Positions 32,274 through 42,735 are shown, counted from the first letter of the stretch. The stretch: DNA of 64,000 nucleotides from Lacisediminihabitans sp040549465 (GCF_040549465.1 NZ_JBEPTL010000006.1:62001-126000); one strand, 5' to 3'. Notes: generated by a model not told the origin, from the sequence alone. Made by a program: numbers and translations.

Positions 32274-33425
32274 ATGGACTCCGCCTGGCTGGTGCCGCTG
32301 TCGCTGGTCTTCGGCTTCGTTGCCGGCGCTGGCGTCGTCGGCGTTCTCGCGGTGTCTGCCCGGCGGGGCAAACGGGCAGCGGATGTTGTGAGCACGGCGG
32401 TTCCGGACGGCATCGACCAGGTCATCGAGGCACTCGAATCCGCTGGGGTCGTGCTCGACCCGTCGAACAACGTCGTCAAGGCCAGCCCGGGAGCCATGGC
32501 CTTCGGCCTCGTCTGGAACCAGGCACTGGTGCATCCGGAACTCGTGGCACTCGTCGACCAGGTCCGTCGTTCTGGTGATCCGGTCGCCCAGGAACTCGAA
32601 CTGGCTCGTGGTCCGTTCGGCGATGCCAACATCTATCTCTTCGTGCGCGTGGCGAGGCTCGGCGTGCGTTACATTCTGTTGCTCGCCGAAGATCGCACGG
32701 AGTCCTACCGTCTCGACGAAGTGCGACGTGACTTCGTCGCCAACATCAGCCACGAACTCAAGACCCCGATCGGCGCTGTCGGGCTACTCGCCGAGGCGCT
32801 GCAGGCGGCATCCGACGAGCCAGACCAGGTGCGGCGCTTCGCCAAGCGACTCACCAAGGAGGCCGATCGTCTCGCCCGCATCACCCAGGAGATCATCGAA
32901 CTCTCCCGGCTGCAGGCCGCGGATGCCCTCACCAAACCCGAGGTCGTCGACATCGATCACGTGGTCGCCATGGCCATCGACCAGAACAGGGTCGCCGCGG
33001 ACTCGAATCGCGTGGAGATCGCCAGCGGAGGGGATGTGGGAGCCGAGGTCTACGGTGACGAACCGCTGCTCGGCGTCGCGCTGCACAACCTCGTCGCCAA
33101 CGCGATCCAGTACTCGCCCAAGGGCTCGCGAGTCGGTATCGGTGTGACCAACGCCGATGGCATCGTCGAGATTGCGGTGACCGACCAGGGGGTCGGTATC
33201 CCGGAGGACGATCGCGACAGGGTGTTCGAGCGTTTCTTCCGCGTCGACCCTGCCCGTTCCCGTCACACCGGCGGCTCCGGTCTCGGCCTCAGCATTGTCA
33301 AGCACGTGGTACAGAACCACGGCGGAGACATCCGGGTCTGGTCCCAGCCCGGCAGTGGTTCAACGTTCACCATCCGCCTGCCGGAGGCCTCCCAGGCCGC
33401 CCAGGCATCACTGAAGGAAGCCTGA
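32274..33425 (+). CDS. senX3: Phosphate-sensing histidine kinase SenX3
   Basis: Membrane histidine kinase of 383 aa. An N-terminal helix (WLVPLSLVFGFVAGAGVVGV) and a PAS-like region at about 45-140 precede the HisKA domain with phospho-His in FVANISHELKTPIGAVGL. The ATPase domain has N-box NLVANAIQYSPKG, G1 VTDQGVGIPEDD, F-box FERFFRVDPA and G2 GGSGLGLSIV. It responds to phosphate limitation through PhoU and Pst. No good ribosome-binding site is seen, so it may be leaderless. Confidence 0.93.
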   Translation: MDSAWLVPLSLVFGFVAGAGVVGVLAVSARRGKRAADVVSTAVPDGIDQVIEALESAGVVLDPSNNVVKASPGAMAFGLVWNQALVHPELVALVDQVRRSGDPVAQELELARGPFGDANIYLFVRVARLGVRYILLLAEDRTESYRLDEVRRDFVANISHELKTPIGAVGLLAEALQAASDEPDQVRRFAKRLTKEADRLARITQEIIELSRLQAADALTKPEVVDIDHVVAMAIDQNRVAADSNRVEIASGGDVGAEVYGDEPLLGVALHNLVANAIQYSPKGSRVGIGVTNADGIVEIAVTDQGVGIPEDDRDRVFERFFRVDPARSRHTGGSGLGLSIVKHVVQNHGGDIRVWSQPGSGSTFTIRLPEASQAAQASLKEA

Positions 33426-33457
33426 GTGTTCATGACAACCCAGACGGAGGCCACACT

Positions 33458-34138
33458 GTGACCCGCATTTTGATCGTCGAAGACGAATCATCGCTCAGCG
33501 ATCCCCTCGCCTTTCTTCTCGGGCGAGAGGGATACGAGACCACCATCGCGGCCGACGGGCCCACCGCGCTCGCCGAGTTCGGCAAGAACGGTAGTGATCT
33601 GGTGCTGCTCGACCTGATGCTTCCCGGCATTCCAGGCACCGAGGTGTGCCGTGAGATCCGCACCCGCTCCCAGGTGCCCATCATCATGCTCACCGCGAAG
33701 GACAGCGAGGTGGATGTGGTGGTTGGCCTCGAACTGGGGGCCGACGACTACGTGACCAAGCCTTACTCCACCCGGGAACTGCTCGCTCGCATCCGCGCAG
33801 TGATGCGTCGTCGTGTCGAGGACGACGATGAGGATCTCGCCGTACTCGAGGCCGGAGACGTGCGCATGGACGTCGAGCGTCACACCGTCGCCGTGCGCGG
33901 TGCAGAGACGGCGATGCCGTTGAAGGAGTTCGAGCTGCTCGAGGTGCTTCTGCGTAACTCTGGGCGCGTGCTCACCCGTGGCCAGCTGATCGACAGGGTG
34001 TGGGGTGCCGACTATTTCGGTGACACCAAGACTCTCGACGTGCACATCAAGCGCATCCGCTCGAAGATCGAGAAGGCACCCTCTGACCCGACGATGCTGG
34101 TCACCGTTCGCGGTCTGGGGTACCGCTTCGAAGCCTGA
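33458..34138 (+). CDS. regX3: Phosphate response regulator RegX3
   Basis: OmpR-family regulator of 226 aa. The receiver has acidic residues EDE at 8-10, phospho-acceptor D52 in LVLLDLMLPG, and the conserved lysine in VTKPYS. The winged-helix domain reads MPLKEFELLEVLLRNSGRVL to VTVRGLGYRFEA. The GTG start follows GGAGG. It probably binds the pstS PHO box noted at 22654. Confidence 0.94.
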   Translation: MTRILIVEDESSLSDPLAFLLGREGYETTIAADGPTALAEFGKNGSDLVLLDLMLPGIPGTEVCREIRTRSQVPIIMLTAKDSEVDVVVGLELGADDYVTKPYSTRELLARIRAVMRRRVEDDDEDLAVLEAGDVRMDVERHTVAVRGAETAMPLKEFELLEVLLRNSGRVLTRGQLIDRVWGADYFGDTKTLDVHIKRIRSKIEKAPSDPTMLVTVRGLGYRFEA

Positions 34139-34167
34139 GACCGCTCGCCATCGGCGGCCAGCCGAAG

Positions 34168-34722
34168 TTACGGGGTGGTCGTGGCGCTCGGCGACGTTGT
34201 CGGCGTCGGCGATGGCGTGACGGCGGGCTTCGGCTTCGGGGAGGGCAGCAACCCTTTGTATTCCGCCTGGCTACCGTCGAGCACCGGCACGAGCAGCTGC
34301 TTGCCTGTCGTGTTGCCGTACTGCACCCAGACTGGGAACAGCGCACCGGCCTTGGTGTCGATGCCGTTGAAGACGAGCTGGCGGGTGTCTTTCGATCCGA
34401 AGGTCTTGACCTCGCCCGCGTCGAGAGTGACCCTGGTGTCGATCTTGCCCGCATCGCCATTCGAGTTGGCGCCGTCGTACTGGATCAGCACGGTCTCGGT
34501 GTTCTGGCTGTCGTTGATGAGGTTGACGAGAAAGCTGGCCCGCTCACCGTTCTTGCTCAGCAGGAGGGCGTTGCGCACTTTGATGTCGCCGACAGTCGCG
34601 CCGACTCCGTCACTCGGGTCGTAGTGCTTGAGGGTGGCCTGCGCCGAGAAGAACGTGCACCCGGTAGTGGACAGCAACAGCGCCGCCGCAAGAACAACGG
34701 ATGCAGCAATGCGTGCTCGCAC
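34168..34722 (-). CDS. Hypothetical lipoprotein
   Basis: A 184-residue exported lipoprotein. The signal peptide ends at lipobox STTGC (cysteine near 22). The folded part (about 40-150) resembles an immunoglobulin-like beta sandwich, and the C-terminus is a Pro/Ser/Thr-rich tail of about 25 residues. It is convergent with regX3 and divergent from carD, a context I recall as common in Microbacteriaceae. Function unknown. Confidence 0.78.
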   Translation of the reverse strand: MRARIAASVVLAAALLLSTTGCTFFSAQATLKHYDPSDGVGATVGDIKVRNALLLSKNGERASFLVNLINDSQNTETVLIQYDGANSNGDAGKIDTRVTLDAGEVKTFGSKDTRQLVFNGIDTKAGALFPVWVQYGNTTGKQLLVPVLDGSQAEYKGLLPSPKPKPAVTPSPTPTTSPSATTTP

Positions 34723-34882
34723 AGAACCCTCCAGAACAAGAAAAAACGGCTTCGCATCGCTACTGGGGCCCGCGGAAACCTTCTACCAGTTTAGCCTATC
34801 GACCGCGACGGCCGCGGCTGTCCGGCCCGGCTGTCTGAGAGGCCCTGTGGTAAACTGGATCCCCAGTGAACGGAGTCAGTCC

Positions 34883-35365
34883 ATGCTTTTCGAAGTCGGC
34901 GAAACTGTCGTTTATCCCCATCACGGCGCGGCAACCATCGTCGAGGTAAAGACGCGAATTATCAAGGGTGAAGAGAAGCTCTACCTCAAACTGAACGTGG
35001 CGCAGGGCGATCTCGTCATCGAGGTTCCGGCCGAAAACGTGGACCTGGTCGGCGTGCGAGACGTCATCGGTGAAGACGGTCTCGACAAGGTCTTCGAGGT
35101 GCTGCGCGCACCGTTCACCGAAGAGCCGACCAACTGGTCGCGCCGCTATAAGGCGAACCTGGAGAAGCTGGCATCCGGAGACGTCATCAAGGTGTCAGAA
35201 GTGGTGCGCGACCTCTGGCGCCGTGACCAGGATCGTGGGCTGTCGGCTGGCGAGAAGAGCATGCTGGCGAAGGCACGCCAGATCCTGATTTCAGAACTCG
35301 CCCTGGCCGAGAAGACCGACGAAGAGAAGGCTTCCATCGTTCTCGACGAGGTTCTTGCCTCCTAG
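34883..35365 (+). CDS. carD: CarD-family RNA polymerase-binding regulator
   Basis: A 160-residue CarD/CdnL protein that stabilises open complexes, mainly at rRNA promoters. The Tudor-like RNAP-interacting domain is at residues 1-55 (FEVGETVVYPHHGAATIVEV) and the helical DNA-binding domain follows, including the conserved tryptophan in NWSRRYKANLEKL. The ATG at 34883 is used; a TAAACT element lies about 30 bases upstream. The 3' end overlaps ispDF by 11 bases. Confidence 0.93.
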   Translation: MLFEVGETVVYPHHGAATIVEVKTRIIKGEEKLYLKLNVAQGDLVIEVPAENVDLVGVRDVIGEDGLDKVFEVLRAPFTEEPTNWSRRYKANLEKLASGDVIKVSEVVRDLWRRDQDRGLSAGEKSMLAKARQILISELALAEKTDEEKASIVLDEVLAS

Positions 35366-36533
35366 TGGCGGCAACGACGTTACGACCGTAGCGGTCATCG
35401 TTGTTGCTGCCGGAAGCGGCAGCAGGCTCGGCGGGTCCGAGCCGAAGGCTCTCGTCGCGGTGTCGGGCAGACCGATCCTGGAGCATGCGCTCGATTCGAT
35501 CTTCGCCATGAGTTTCGCCGTGCAGGTGATCGTCGTCGCACCGATGGCACGGCTCGACGATGTCCGCCGCATCTCACGTGCTGTGGCTGGTGCAGCCATC
35601 GACAGCATCCAGGTCGTCGCCGGTGCGGAGACCCGGCAGGGCTCGGTGGCCGCAGGGATCGAGGCGCTGGCTCCCTCGATCAAGGTCGTTCTGGTGCACG
35701 ATGCCGCGCGCGCCTTCGCTCCGGCAGGTCTTTTCGAGGCGGTGTCCGCGGCCGTCATCGAGACCTCGGCGGGCGTTATCCCTGCCCTGCCCGTCACCGA
35801 CACCATCAAGAAGATGGATGCCGGCCTCGCCGTCGCGACCATCGACCGTTCAGAGTTGGTCGCCGTGCAAACCCCGCAGGGCTTCCCGCGCAACGATCTC
35901 GTCGCTGCCTACGCCGCAGCCTCCGAGGACTACACCGACGATGCCGCGCTGTTCGCAGCTGCGGGACATCCGGTCTCCGTGATCACCGGCGACGCCCGGG
36001 CCTTCAAGATCACCACCCCGTGGGATCTGCGGCGGGCCGAGTCGATCGCGGGCGGCGGCAGTGGCATCCGCACCGGCGTCGGCATCGACGTGCACGCCTA
36101 CGATCACTCGAATCCGCTCTGGCTCGGCGGCCTGTACTGGCCGGACGAGATCGGTCTCGCCGGTCACAGCGATGGCGACGCGGTCAGCCACGCGATCTGC
36201 GATGCGCTGCTCTCCGCAGCCGGTCTCGGCGATATCGGAGGTCGCTTTGGAACCTCGGAAGCGCGATTCGCCGGTGCTCACGGCGAGGTGTTCATCACCG
36301 AGACGGTGAAACTTGTGACCGGCGCCGGCTACTCGGTGGGCAACGTCGCCGTGCAGATCGTGGCCAATCATCCGAAGCTCGCTGCCAGGCGCACCGAGAT
36401 CGAGAGCTACCTCGGCGGTCTCGTCGGCGCACCGGTGAGCATCGCTGCGACGACATCGGATGGCCTCGGCTTTACCGGCACCGGCGAAGGGGTGGCCGTA
36501 ATAGCAACGGCCCTGCTGCAACGCAGTCGTTAA
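35355..36533 (+). CDS. ispDF: Bifunctional IspD/IspF (MEP pathway)
   Basis: A fused enzyme of 392 aa for two steps of isoprenoid precursor synthesis. The IspD domain (about 10-225) transfers CMP to methylerythritol phosphate and starts VIVVAAGSGSRLGG. The IspF domain (about 235-392) makes the cyclodiphosphate and contains GVGIDVHAYD, GLAGHSDGDAVSHAICDALL and TSDGLGFTGTGEG. The TTG start overlaps carD by 11 bases, with GAGG just upstream. The carD-ispDF-cysS order is conserved in this family. Confidence 0.94.
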   Translation: MPPSGGNDVTTVAVIVVAAGSGSRLGGSEPKALVAVSGRPILEHALDSIFAMSFAVQVIVVAPMARLDDVRRISRAVAGAAIDSIQVVAGAETRQGSVAAGIEALAPSIKVVLVHDAARAFAPAGLFEAVSAAVIETSAGVIPALPVTDTIKKMDAGLAVATIDRSELVAVQTPQGFPRNDLVAAYAAASEDYTDDAALFAAAGHPVSVITGDARAFKITTPWDLRRAESIAGGGSGIRTGVGIDVHAYDHSNPLWLGGLYWPDEIGLAGHSDGDAVSHAICDALLSAAGLGDIGGRFGTSEARFAGAHGEVFITETVKLVTGAGYSVGNVAVQIVANHPKLAARRTEIESYLGGLVGAPVSIAATTSDGLGFTGTGEGVAVIATALLQRSR

Positions 36534-36543
36534 GCTGTCACCT

Positions 36544-37989
36544 GTGACTGTGCGCCTCTACGATTCCAGGACTTCGGCCCTGGCCGACCTGGTTCCTCTC
36601 GTCGACGGCGAAGTCGGTATCTACGTCTGCGGGCCGACGGTGCAGAGCTCGCCGCACATCGGCCACCTGCGTTCCGCCCTCGTTTACGACCAGTGGCGGC
36701 GCTGGCTGACCTATCGCGGCTACAACGTCACCCTGGTGCGCAACGTGACCGACATCGACGACAAGATCCTGGCGAACGCTTCGACAGGCTCAGCGAACGC
36801 TTCGACAGAAGAATGGTGGGCCCTCGCCTACCGCTACGAACTGGAGTTCACGCGCGGGTACACGCAGTTGGGCATCCTGCCGCCCACCTACGAGCCGCGC
36901 GCGACCGCCAGCATCCCGCAGATGCAGCGGCTCATCGAGCGGCTCATCGAGCGTGGTCACGCCTATGTCGCCGACGACGGTTCGGCCGACGTCTACTTCG
37001 ATGTGGCTTCCTGGCCGTCCTACGGCGAACTGACCAACCAGCGGCCGGATGACATGGCGGCCTCTGCGGATGCACCGTCGTTGGGTGCGCAGTCCAGGGG
37101 GAAACGGGATGCCCGCGACTTCGCCCTCTGGAAGGGCCACAAGCCGGAGGAGCCTGCGTCGGCAGCCTTCCCCTCGCCATGGGGAGAGGGGCGCCCTGGC
37201 TGGCACATCGAGTGCTCGGCCATGTCGGAACGGTATCTCGGAACGCAGTTCGACATCCACGGCGGCGGCCTCGACCTGCGCTTTCCGCACCATGAGAACG
37301 AGCTGGCGCAGTCCACCGCCGCAGGGCACGCCTTCGCGAACCACTGGGTGCACAACGGACTCGTCAACGTCAACGGCCAGAAGATGTCGAAGTCGCTCGG
37401 CAACTCCATCTTCGCCGCCGAGTTCCTCCAGCAGGCGCATCCGCTTGTGGTGCGCTACTACCTCGGCTCTGCCCACTACCGCTCGACCATCGACTACCAC
37501 GACGGCGCGCTCCTCGAGGCGGAGGCGGCCCTCGACCGCATCCAGGTCTTCCTCGATCGTGCTGAACGGCGACTCTCCGACACCCGTTTCGGCGGTACGG
37601 GAGTCGAGATCATCCCGACCGAATTCGCCGAAGCCATGGATGATGACCTGTCGATTCCGCAGGCGCTCGGCGTGCTGCACGAGCAGGTTCGCGCGGGCAA
37701 CGCGGCGCTGGATGCCGAGGACCTTGGGAGTGCGGCGGAGATCCAGGGGCGCGTGCTCGCGATGACCGAGGTTCTCGGAATCAACCCGATGGCCGTAGAG
37801 TGGCAGACTGCCGCAAATGAACCGGCGAGTGCAGCACTCGCCACACTCGTGGAGAAACTCCTCGAAGACAGGGGCACGGCCCGCCGGGCGCGTGATTTCG
37901 CTTCGGCCGATCGCATCCGCGACGAACTGTCTGCCGCGGGCATCCAGATCGAAGATACCCCGACGGGGTCACATTGGAGTCTTGACTAA
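36544..37989 (+). CDS. cysS: Cysteinyl-tRNA synthetase
   Basis: Class I synthetase, 481 aa. Zinc ligand C29 is in IYVCGPTV, the HIGH motif is at 38-41, and KMSKS is in GQKMSKSLGNS. The sequence is complete and co-oriented with ispDF and rlmB; the stop overlaps the rlmB ATG by one base. An odd feature is an in-frame insertion, NASTGSANAST near residues 78-88, encoded by a 21-base tandem repeat, in the loop between the catalytic core and EEWWALAYRYELEF. The paralogue MshC is a possible confusion, but the length favours CysS. Confidence 0.93.
   Translation: MTVRLYDSRTSALADLVPLVDGEVGIYVCGPTVQSSPHIGHLRSALVYDQWRRWLTYRGYNVTLVRNVTDIDDKILANASTGSANASTEEWWALAYRYELEFTRGYTQLGILPPTYEPRATASIPQMQRLIERLIERGHAYVADDGSADVYFDVASWPSYGELTNQRPDDMAASADAPSLGAQSRGKRDARDFALWKGHKPEEPASAAFPSPWGEGRPGWHIECSAMSERYLGTQFDIHGGGLDLRFPHHENELAQSTAAGHAFANHWVHNGLVNVNGQKMSKSLGNSIFAAEFLQQAHPLVVRYYLGSAHYRSTIDYHDGALLEAEAALDRIQVFLDRAERRLSDTRFGGTGVEIIPTEFAEAMDDDLSIPQALGVLHEQVRAGNAALDAEDLGSAAEIQGRVLAMTEVLGINPMAVEWQTAANEPASAALATLVEKLLEDRGTARRARDFASADRIRDELSAAGIQIEDTPTGSHWSLD
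36772..36807. repeat. 21-base tandem repeat inside cysS
   Basis: GCGAACGCTTCGACA occurs at 36772-36786 and 36793-36807, separated by GGCTCA. The TTCGACAGGCTCAGCGAACG core resembles a dispersed REP-like motif I recall from Microbacteriaceae. It is in frame and adds about eight residues. Confidence 0.6.
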
Positions 37990-39011
37990 TGAAGAGCAGT
38001 GGAGCGAACAAGCCGCGTGCCGGTGCCGTTCGCAAGGTGAGCAAGGGACCGCAGGTCGGTTCCGGCGGACAGGGGCGACAGGCGCTCGAGGGTAAGAAGC
38101 CCACGCCGAAGGCCGAGGACCGCCCCTATCATCCTGCAGGAAAGCGCAAGGCCGCCAACGACCGATTCGCGGCCGCCGGTGGACAGCGACAGGCGGCCAA
38201 GCGTCCGTCGAGCACCGGCGCGGCGCAGCGTCCGGCCGGGCAGCAGCGTCCCAAGCAGACCGACGAGTTCGAGGTCGTCACCGGCCGCAACTCGGTACTC
38301 GAGGCGTTGCGCGCGAAGATCCCGGTGACGGCGCTCTACATCGCCACCCGCATCGAATACGACGATCGGGTAAAAGAGGTCATGCAGATCGCCACCAAGC
38401 GTGGCCTGCCGATCCTCGAGGTCATGCGCCCGGAGCTTGACCGCCTCGCCGGCTTCGACTCCGTGCACCAGGGGCTGGCCCTCAAGGTCCCGCCTTACGA
38501 CTACGCCCATCCGACCGACCTGCTCGAGAAGATCGTCTCGCGCGGCCAGGTGCCGCTGCTGGTGGCGCTGGATGGTGTGACCGACCCGCGTAACCTCGGT
38601 GCGATCATCCGTTCGGTCGCCGCGTTCGGTGGCCAGGGTGTGATCGTGCCGCAGCGTCGTTCGGTTGGACTCACCGCATCCGCCTGGAAGACCTCGGCCG
38701 GTGCGGCAGCCCGCACGCCGGTCGCCATGGCGTCGAACCTCACCCAGACGCTCAAGGCATTCAAAGAGCGTGGCGTATTCGTTCTCGGCCTCGATGGCGG
38801 GGGAGATACCCCGTTGCCGGAACTCTCCTGGGCGAAAGAGCCGCTCGTCGTCGTGGTGGGCAGCGAAGGCAAGGGACTGTCGCGCCTGGTCACCGAGACC
38901 TGTGATGCGATCGTCTCCGTGCCGATCTCGGCCTCGACAGAGTCGCTCAACGCGGGCATCGCGGCGAGCGTCACCCTCTACGAGATCTCGAAGCAGCGCG
39001 CAAAGAAGTAG
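37989..39011 (+). CDS. rlmB: TrmH-family rRNA 2'-O-methyltransferase (RlmB type)
   Basis: SPOUT methyltransferase of 340 aa, probably methylating a 23S rRNA guanosine. The first 90 residues are a basic, low-complexity extension rich in Lys, Arg, Gly and Gln. The substrate-binding domain begins VVTGRNSVLEALRAKIPV. The trefoil-knot domain has NLGAIIRSVAAFGGQGVIV, VVVGSEGKGLSRL and VPISASTESLNAGIAAS. It is translationally coupled to cysS (TAATG). Confidence 0.9.
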   Translation: MKSSGANKPRAGAVRKVSKGPQVGSGGQGRQALEGKKPTPKAEDRPYHPAGKRKAANDRFAAAGGQRQAAKRPSSTGAAQRPAGQQRPKQTDEFEVVTGRNSVLEALRAKIPVTALYIATRIEYDDRVKEVMQIATKRGLPILEVMRPELDRLAGFDSVHQGLALKVPPYDYAHPTDLLEKIVSRGQVPLLVALDGVTDPRNLGAIIRSVAAFGGQGVIVPQRRSVGLTASAWKTSAGAAARTPVAMASNLTQTLKAFKERGVFVLGLDGGGDTPLPELSWAKEPLVVVVGSEGKGLSRLVTETCDAIVSVPISASTESLNAGIAASVTLYEISKQRAKK

Positions 39012-39018
39012 CTCTCGC

Positions 39019-39041
39019 GGTCGTCGACCGGCTCAGCGACC
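39019..39041. repeat. REP-like palindrome
   Basis: GGTCGTCGACCGGCTCAGCG followed by ACC: GGTCG and CGACC arms around a TCGACCGGCTCAG core. It shares the TCGAC-GGCTCAGCG pattern with the repeat inside cysS and lies between convergent rlmB and the DUF4032 gene. Confidence 0.5.
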
Positions 39042-39048
39042 GATTCTT

Positions 39049-40329
39049 CTAGACCGTGGAGCGCCAGTCGTTCTCGTCGGAGACGACCTGGATCGGCAGG
39101 GTGATGGTGCCGGTCGGCGGCTCGATGATCGTGGCCTCGTCACGGCGGTGGCGCAGAACGTTGTCGACGTAGGAACTCACGGCCTCGGCCAGTGGTACGT
39201 CCCGGTTTTCGTTCTGCGAGAGATACCAGCGGTGATCGAGCAGCTGGTGGAAGACTTCTGCCGGCTCGAGCCGGCCCTTGAATTCCCTGGGGATGGCGCG
39301 GATCACGGGTTCGAAGACCTGGGCCAGCCACTCGTGGGCCACCATCTCCTCGTCGAGCCCCTTCTTTTTGAAGGTCGCTGTGTAGGAATCGAGGTCGTTG
39401 AGCAGGCGGCGGGCCTGATTCTCCTGGGCGTCGAGGCCGGTGAGCCGCAGAAGCCGTCGCTGGTGGTGGCCGGCGTCGACCACCTTGGGCTGGATGCGCA
39501 CCTGGCTACCCGCGTCATCCGTCTTGATGGCGAGTTCCTCGATGTCGAAGCCCAACTCGTTGAGTCGCTCGACACGCTCGTTGATGCGCCAGCGTTCGGA
39601 GGAGGAGAAGGACTCGGATCCGGTGAGTTCCTTCCACAGGTTGCGGTATGCGGCCACGATGCCGTTGCTCACCTCGACGGGATCTGCCTCATCGTCGAGA
39701 CGACCACCGGCGGCGAGGTCGAGCAGCTCGCCCGCGATGTTGACGCGAGCGATCTCGAGGTCGTTCTCGCGCTGGCCGTTGGAGAGGCCGTCGTAGAGCT
39801 GGCCGGTCTCGGCGTCGACGAGGTAGGCGGCGAAAGACCCGGCGTCGCGGCGGAAGAGGGTGTTCGAGAGCGACACATCGCCCCAAAAGAAGCCGATGAT
39901 GTGCAGGCGCACCAGCAATACTGCGAGGGCGTCCACCAGCCGGGTCGCGGTGTCGGGGCGAAGCGTCTGCGAGTACAGGGCGCGGTAGGGGAGCGAGAAC
40001 TTGAGGTGACGCGTGACCAGCACCGACTCGAGATCGTTGCCCTCGTCATCCGTGCGGTTGGTGATCACAGCGAGGGGGTCGACGCACGGCACGTCGAGCT
40101 TCTGCAGTGTGCGGAGCATCTCGTACTCGCGCCTGGCCAGCTCGGAGGAGGTCTCTTTGATCGCGATCACGTAGCCGCTCAGGTTCACAAAGCGCACGAG
40201 GTGGCGGGAGATTCCCTTGGGCAGCGCGGCAATCACGCTGTCGGGCCAGACGTCCAGTGGGAGGTTCCACGGCAGGTCGAGCAACGCCGGATCGACAGTG
40301 GCCGAGGTGATGTTGAGTGAACCGCTCAT
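39049..40329 (-). CDS. DUF4032 protein with kinase-like fold
   Basis: A 426-residue soluble protein of the DUF4032 family. It has features of a protein-kinase-like fold: VIAIKETSSELARREYEML resembles the ATP-binding lysine and following helix, and LHIIGFFWGDVSLSNTLFRR resembles the catalytic loop with D and N in the right order, followed by AYLVDAETGQL like the DFG region. The C-terminal 200 residues form the DUF4032-specific part. Substrate unknown. Confidence 0.82.
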   Translation of the reverse strand: MSGSLNITSATVDPALLDLPWNLPLDVWPDSVIAALPKGISRHLVRFVNLSGYVIAIKETSSELARREYEMLRTLQKLDVPCVDPLAVITNRTDDEGNDLESVLVTRHLKFSLPYRALYSQTLRPDTATRLVDALAVLLVRLHIIGFFWGDVSLSNTLFRRDAGSFAAYLVDAETGQLYDGLSNGQRENDLEIARVNIAGELLDLAAGGRLDDEADPVEVSNGIVAAYRNLWKELTGSESFSSSERWRINERVERLNELGFDIEELAIKTDDAGSQVRIQPKVVDAGHHQRRLLRLTGLDAQENQARRLLNDLDSYTATFKKKGLDEEMVAHEWLAQVFEPVIRAIPREFKGRLEPAEVFHQLLDHRWYLSQNENRDVPLAEAVSSYVDNVLRHRRDEATIIEPPTGTITLPIQVVSDENDWRSTV

Positions 40330-40367
40330 GAGCCGAGCCTATCCGGGCACGAATGCCCCGTTAACGA

Positions 40368-40399
40368 CAGTGCGGGCGACGTGAACGTCGCCCGCACTG
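40368..40399 (-). terminator. Strong hairpin after the sugar ABC ATPase gene
   Basis: CAGTGCGGGCGAC (40368-40380) pairs perfectly with 40387-40399 around a six-base loop. It lies 18 bases past the stop of the minus-strand ATPase gene. Confidence 0.75.
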
Positions 40400-40416
40400 A
40401 ATGGTGAAACTATCGA

Positions 40417-41511
<1,095 letters not shown>

Positions 41512-41756
41512 GGGGGTGCTTCTCCTTCACCGGCAGGTACGTGCCGGACGATCCGTAGTGAATGGATGGGTAGTGCAGGGCCATTATGGCACCTGTACAG
41601 GGTTCATCGGAAATGCAGGCCCCGTCGCTGGCTAGGCTGTTCCAGCAACCGTCTGGCTAATTCCCAGACTGGCTGTCTACTGTTCATAGGGCTCCCGAGC
41701 ACAGCAGACTGCCTCGGCCCGAAGCCGAAAAGACGTCTGATCAAGAGCGAGGTTCG

Positions 41757-42668
41757 ATGAGTAACGATGGTTCTGGCGACGATCGCCTGAGTAAGAACCA
41801 GCGGCGTGAAGTTGCCCGTGAGAAGGCGCGAGTTCTGCGTATCGAGCAGAAGAAGAAAGAGCGCCGCAGCAAGTTCCTGCTCCAGGGCGGTCTCGTCGTG
41901 GTACTCCTCGCCATCGTCACCGTGATCACCCTCTTCTTCGTGAATACCGTGAAGCCCGCGGGGCCAGGACCGCTCAATATGCTGAGTGACGGCATCAAAA
42001 TCGGCCGAGACTTCAAGGCGGCGCCGACGGCCGCCCTCCAGCCGAATGCCAAGCCGGTTCCGTCGGCCACGAACGCGAAGGATGTCGTCGACATCCAGGT
42101 CTATGTCGACTATCAGTGCCCGATCTGTGGCACCTTCGAGTCGACTAACCTCGACCAGATCAAGACCTGGGTCTCCAGCGGCGCGGCAACCTACGAGGTC
42201 CATCCGATCTCCATCCTCGATTTCCAGTCCCTCGGCAAGAAGTACTCCACGCGGGCGGCGAACGCGGGGGCCTGTGTGGCGAACTATTCGCCCAACACCT
42301 ATTTCGATTACAGCTCAGAGCTCTTCGCCAACCAGCCGAAGGAAGGCACAGAAGGGCTGACGGACGCCCAGCTCGCCAAATTGGCAGACAGGGCCGGCGT
42401 CAAGAATCTCAGCTCGGTGACGAAGTGCATCAAAGACCAGACCTTCAAGTCGTGGGTGTCTGCGGCGAGCGCCAGGGCGGCCACCGGCCCGATCCCTCAC
42501 TCGAATGTGAAAAAGGTGGCGAACACCCCCACAGTGATCATCGACGGTAAAAAGTATGTCGGCGCAACCGATGATGCGACTGCCTTCTCCGATGCGGTCG
42601 TCAAGGCTGTGGGAGACACCTTCTCCGACAGCACGCCGTCCAGCCCCAGTCCGTCGGCCACGCCCTAG
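41757..42668 (+). CDS. Membrane-anchored DsbA-like thioredoxin
   Basis: A 303-residue protein with a charged N-terminus (about 1-40), one membrane helix at 41-65 and an exported thioredoxin-fold domain (Thioredoxin_4/DsbA-like). The redox motif CPIC is at C121-C124 in YVDYQCPICGTFES, and the cis-proline segment is VANTPTVIIDGKKY. The C-terminal tail is Ser/Pro-rich. It may introduce or isomerise disulfides in secreted proteins. A GAGG site precedes the ATG. Confidence 0.88.
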   Translation: MSNDGSGDDRLSKNQRREVAREKARVLRIEQKKKERRSKFLLQGGLVVVLLAIVTVITLFFVNTVKPAGPGPLNMLSDGIKIGRDFKAAPTAALQPNAKPVPSATNAKDVVDIQVYVDYQCPICGTFESTNLDQIKTWVSSGAATYEVHPISILDFQSLGKKYSTRAANAGACVANYSPNTYFDYSSELFANQPKEGTEGLTDAQLAKLADRAGVKNLSSVTKCIKDQTFKSWVSAASARAATGPIPHSNVKKVANTPTVIIDGKKYVGATDDATAFSDAVVKAVGDTFSDSTPSSPSPSATP

Positions 42669-42735
42669 CGCACGGTCGGATGCTCGGACCGGTGTCTCCC
42701 CACCTGATCGACAGTCGGTCCCGAAAGGCAATGCA

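Noticed and set aside
38665..40320. 551-codon plus-strand frame opposite the DUF4032 gene
   Set aside because: Low-complexity antisense composition; the minus strand has a conserved family and the 5' part overlaps rlmB in another frame.
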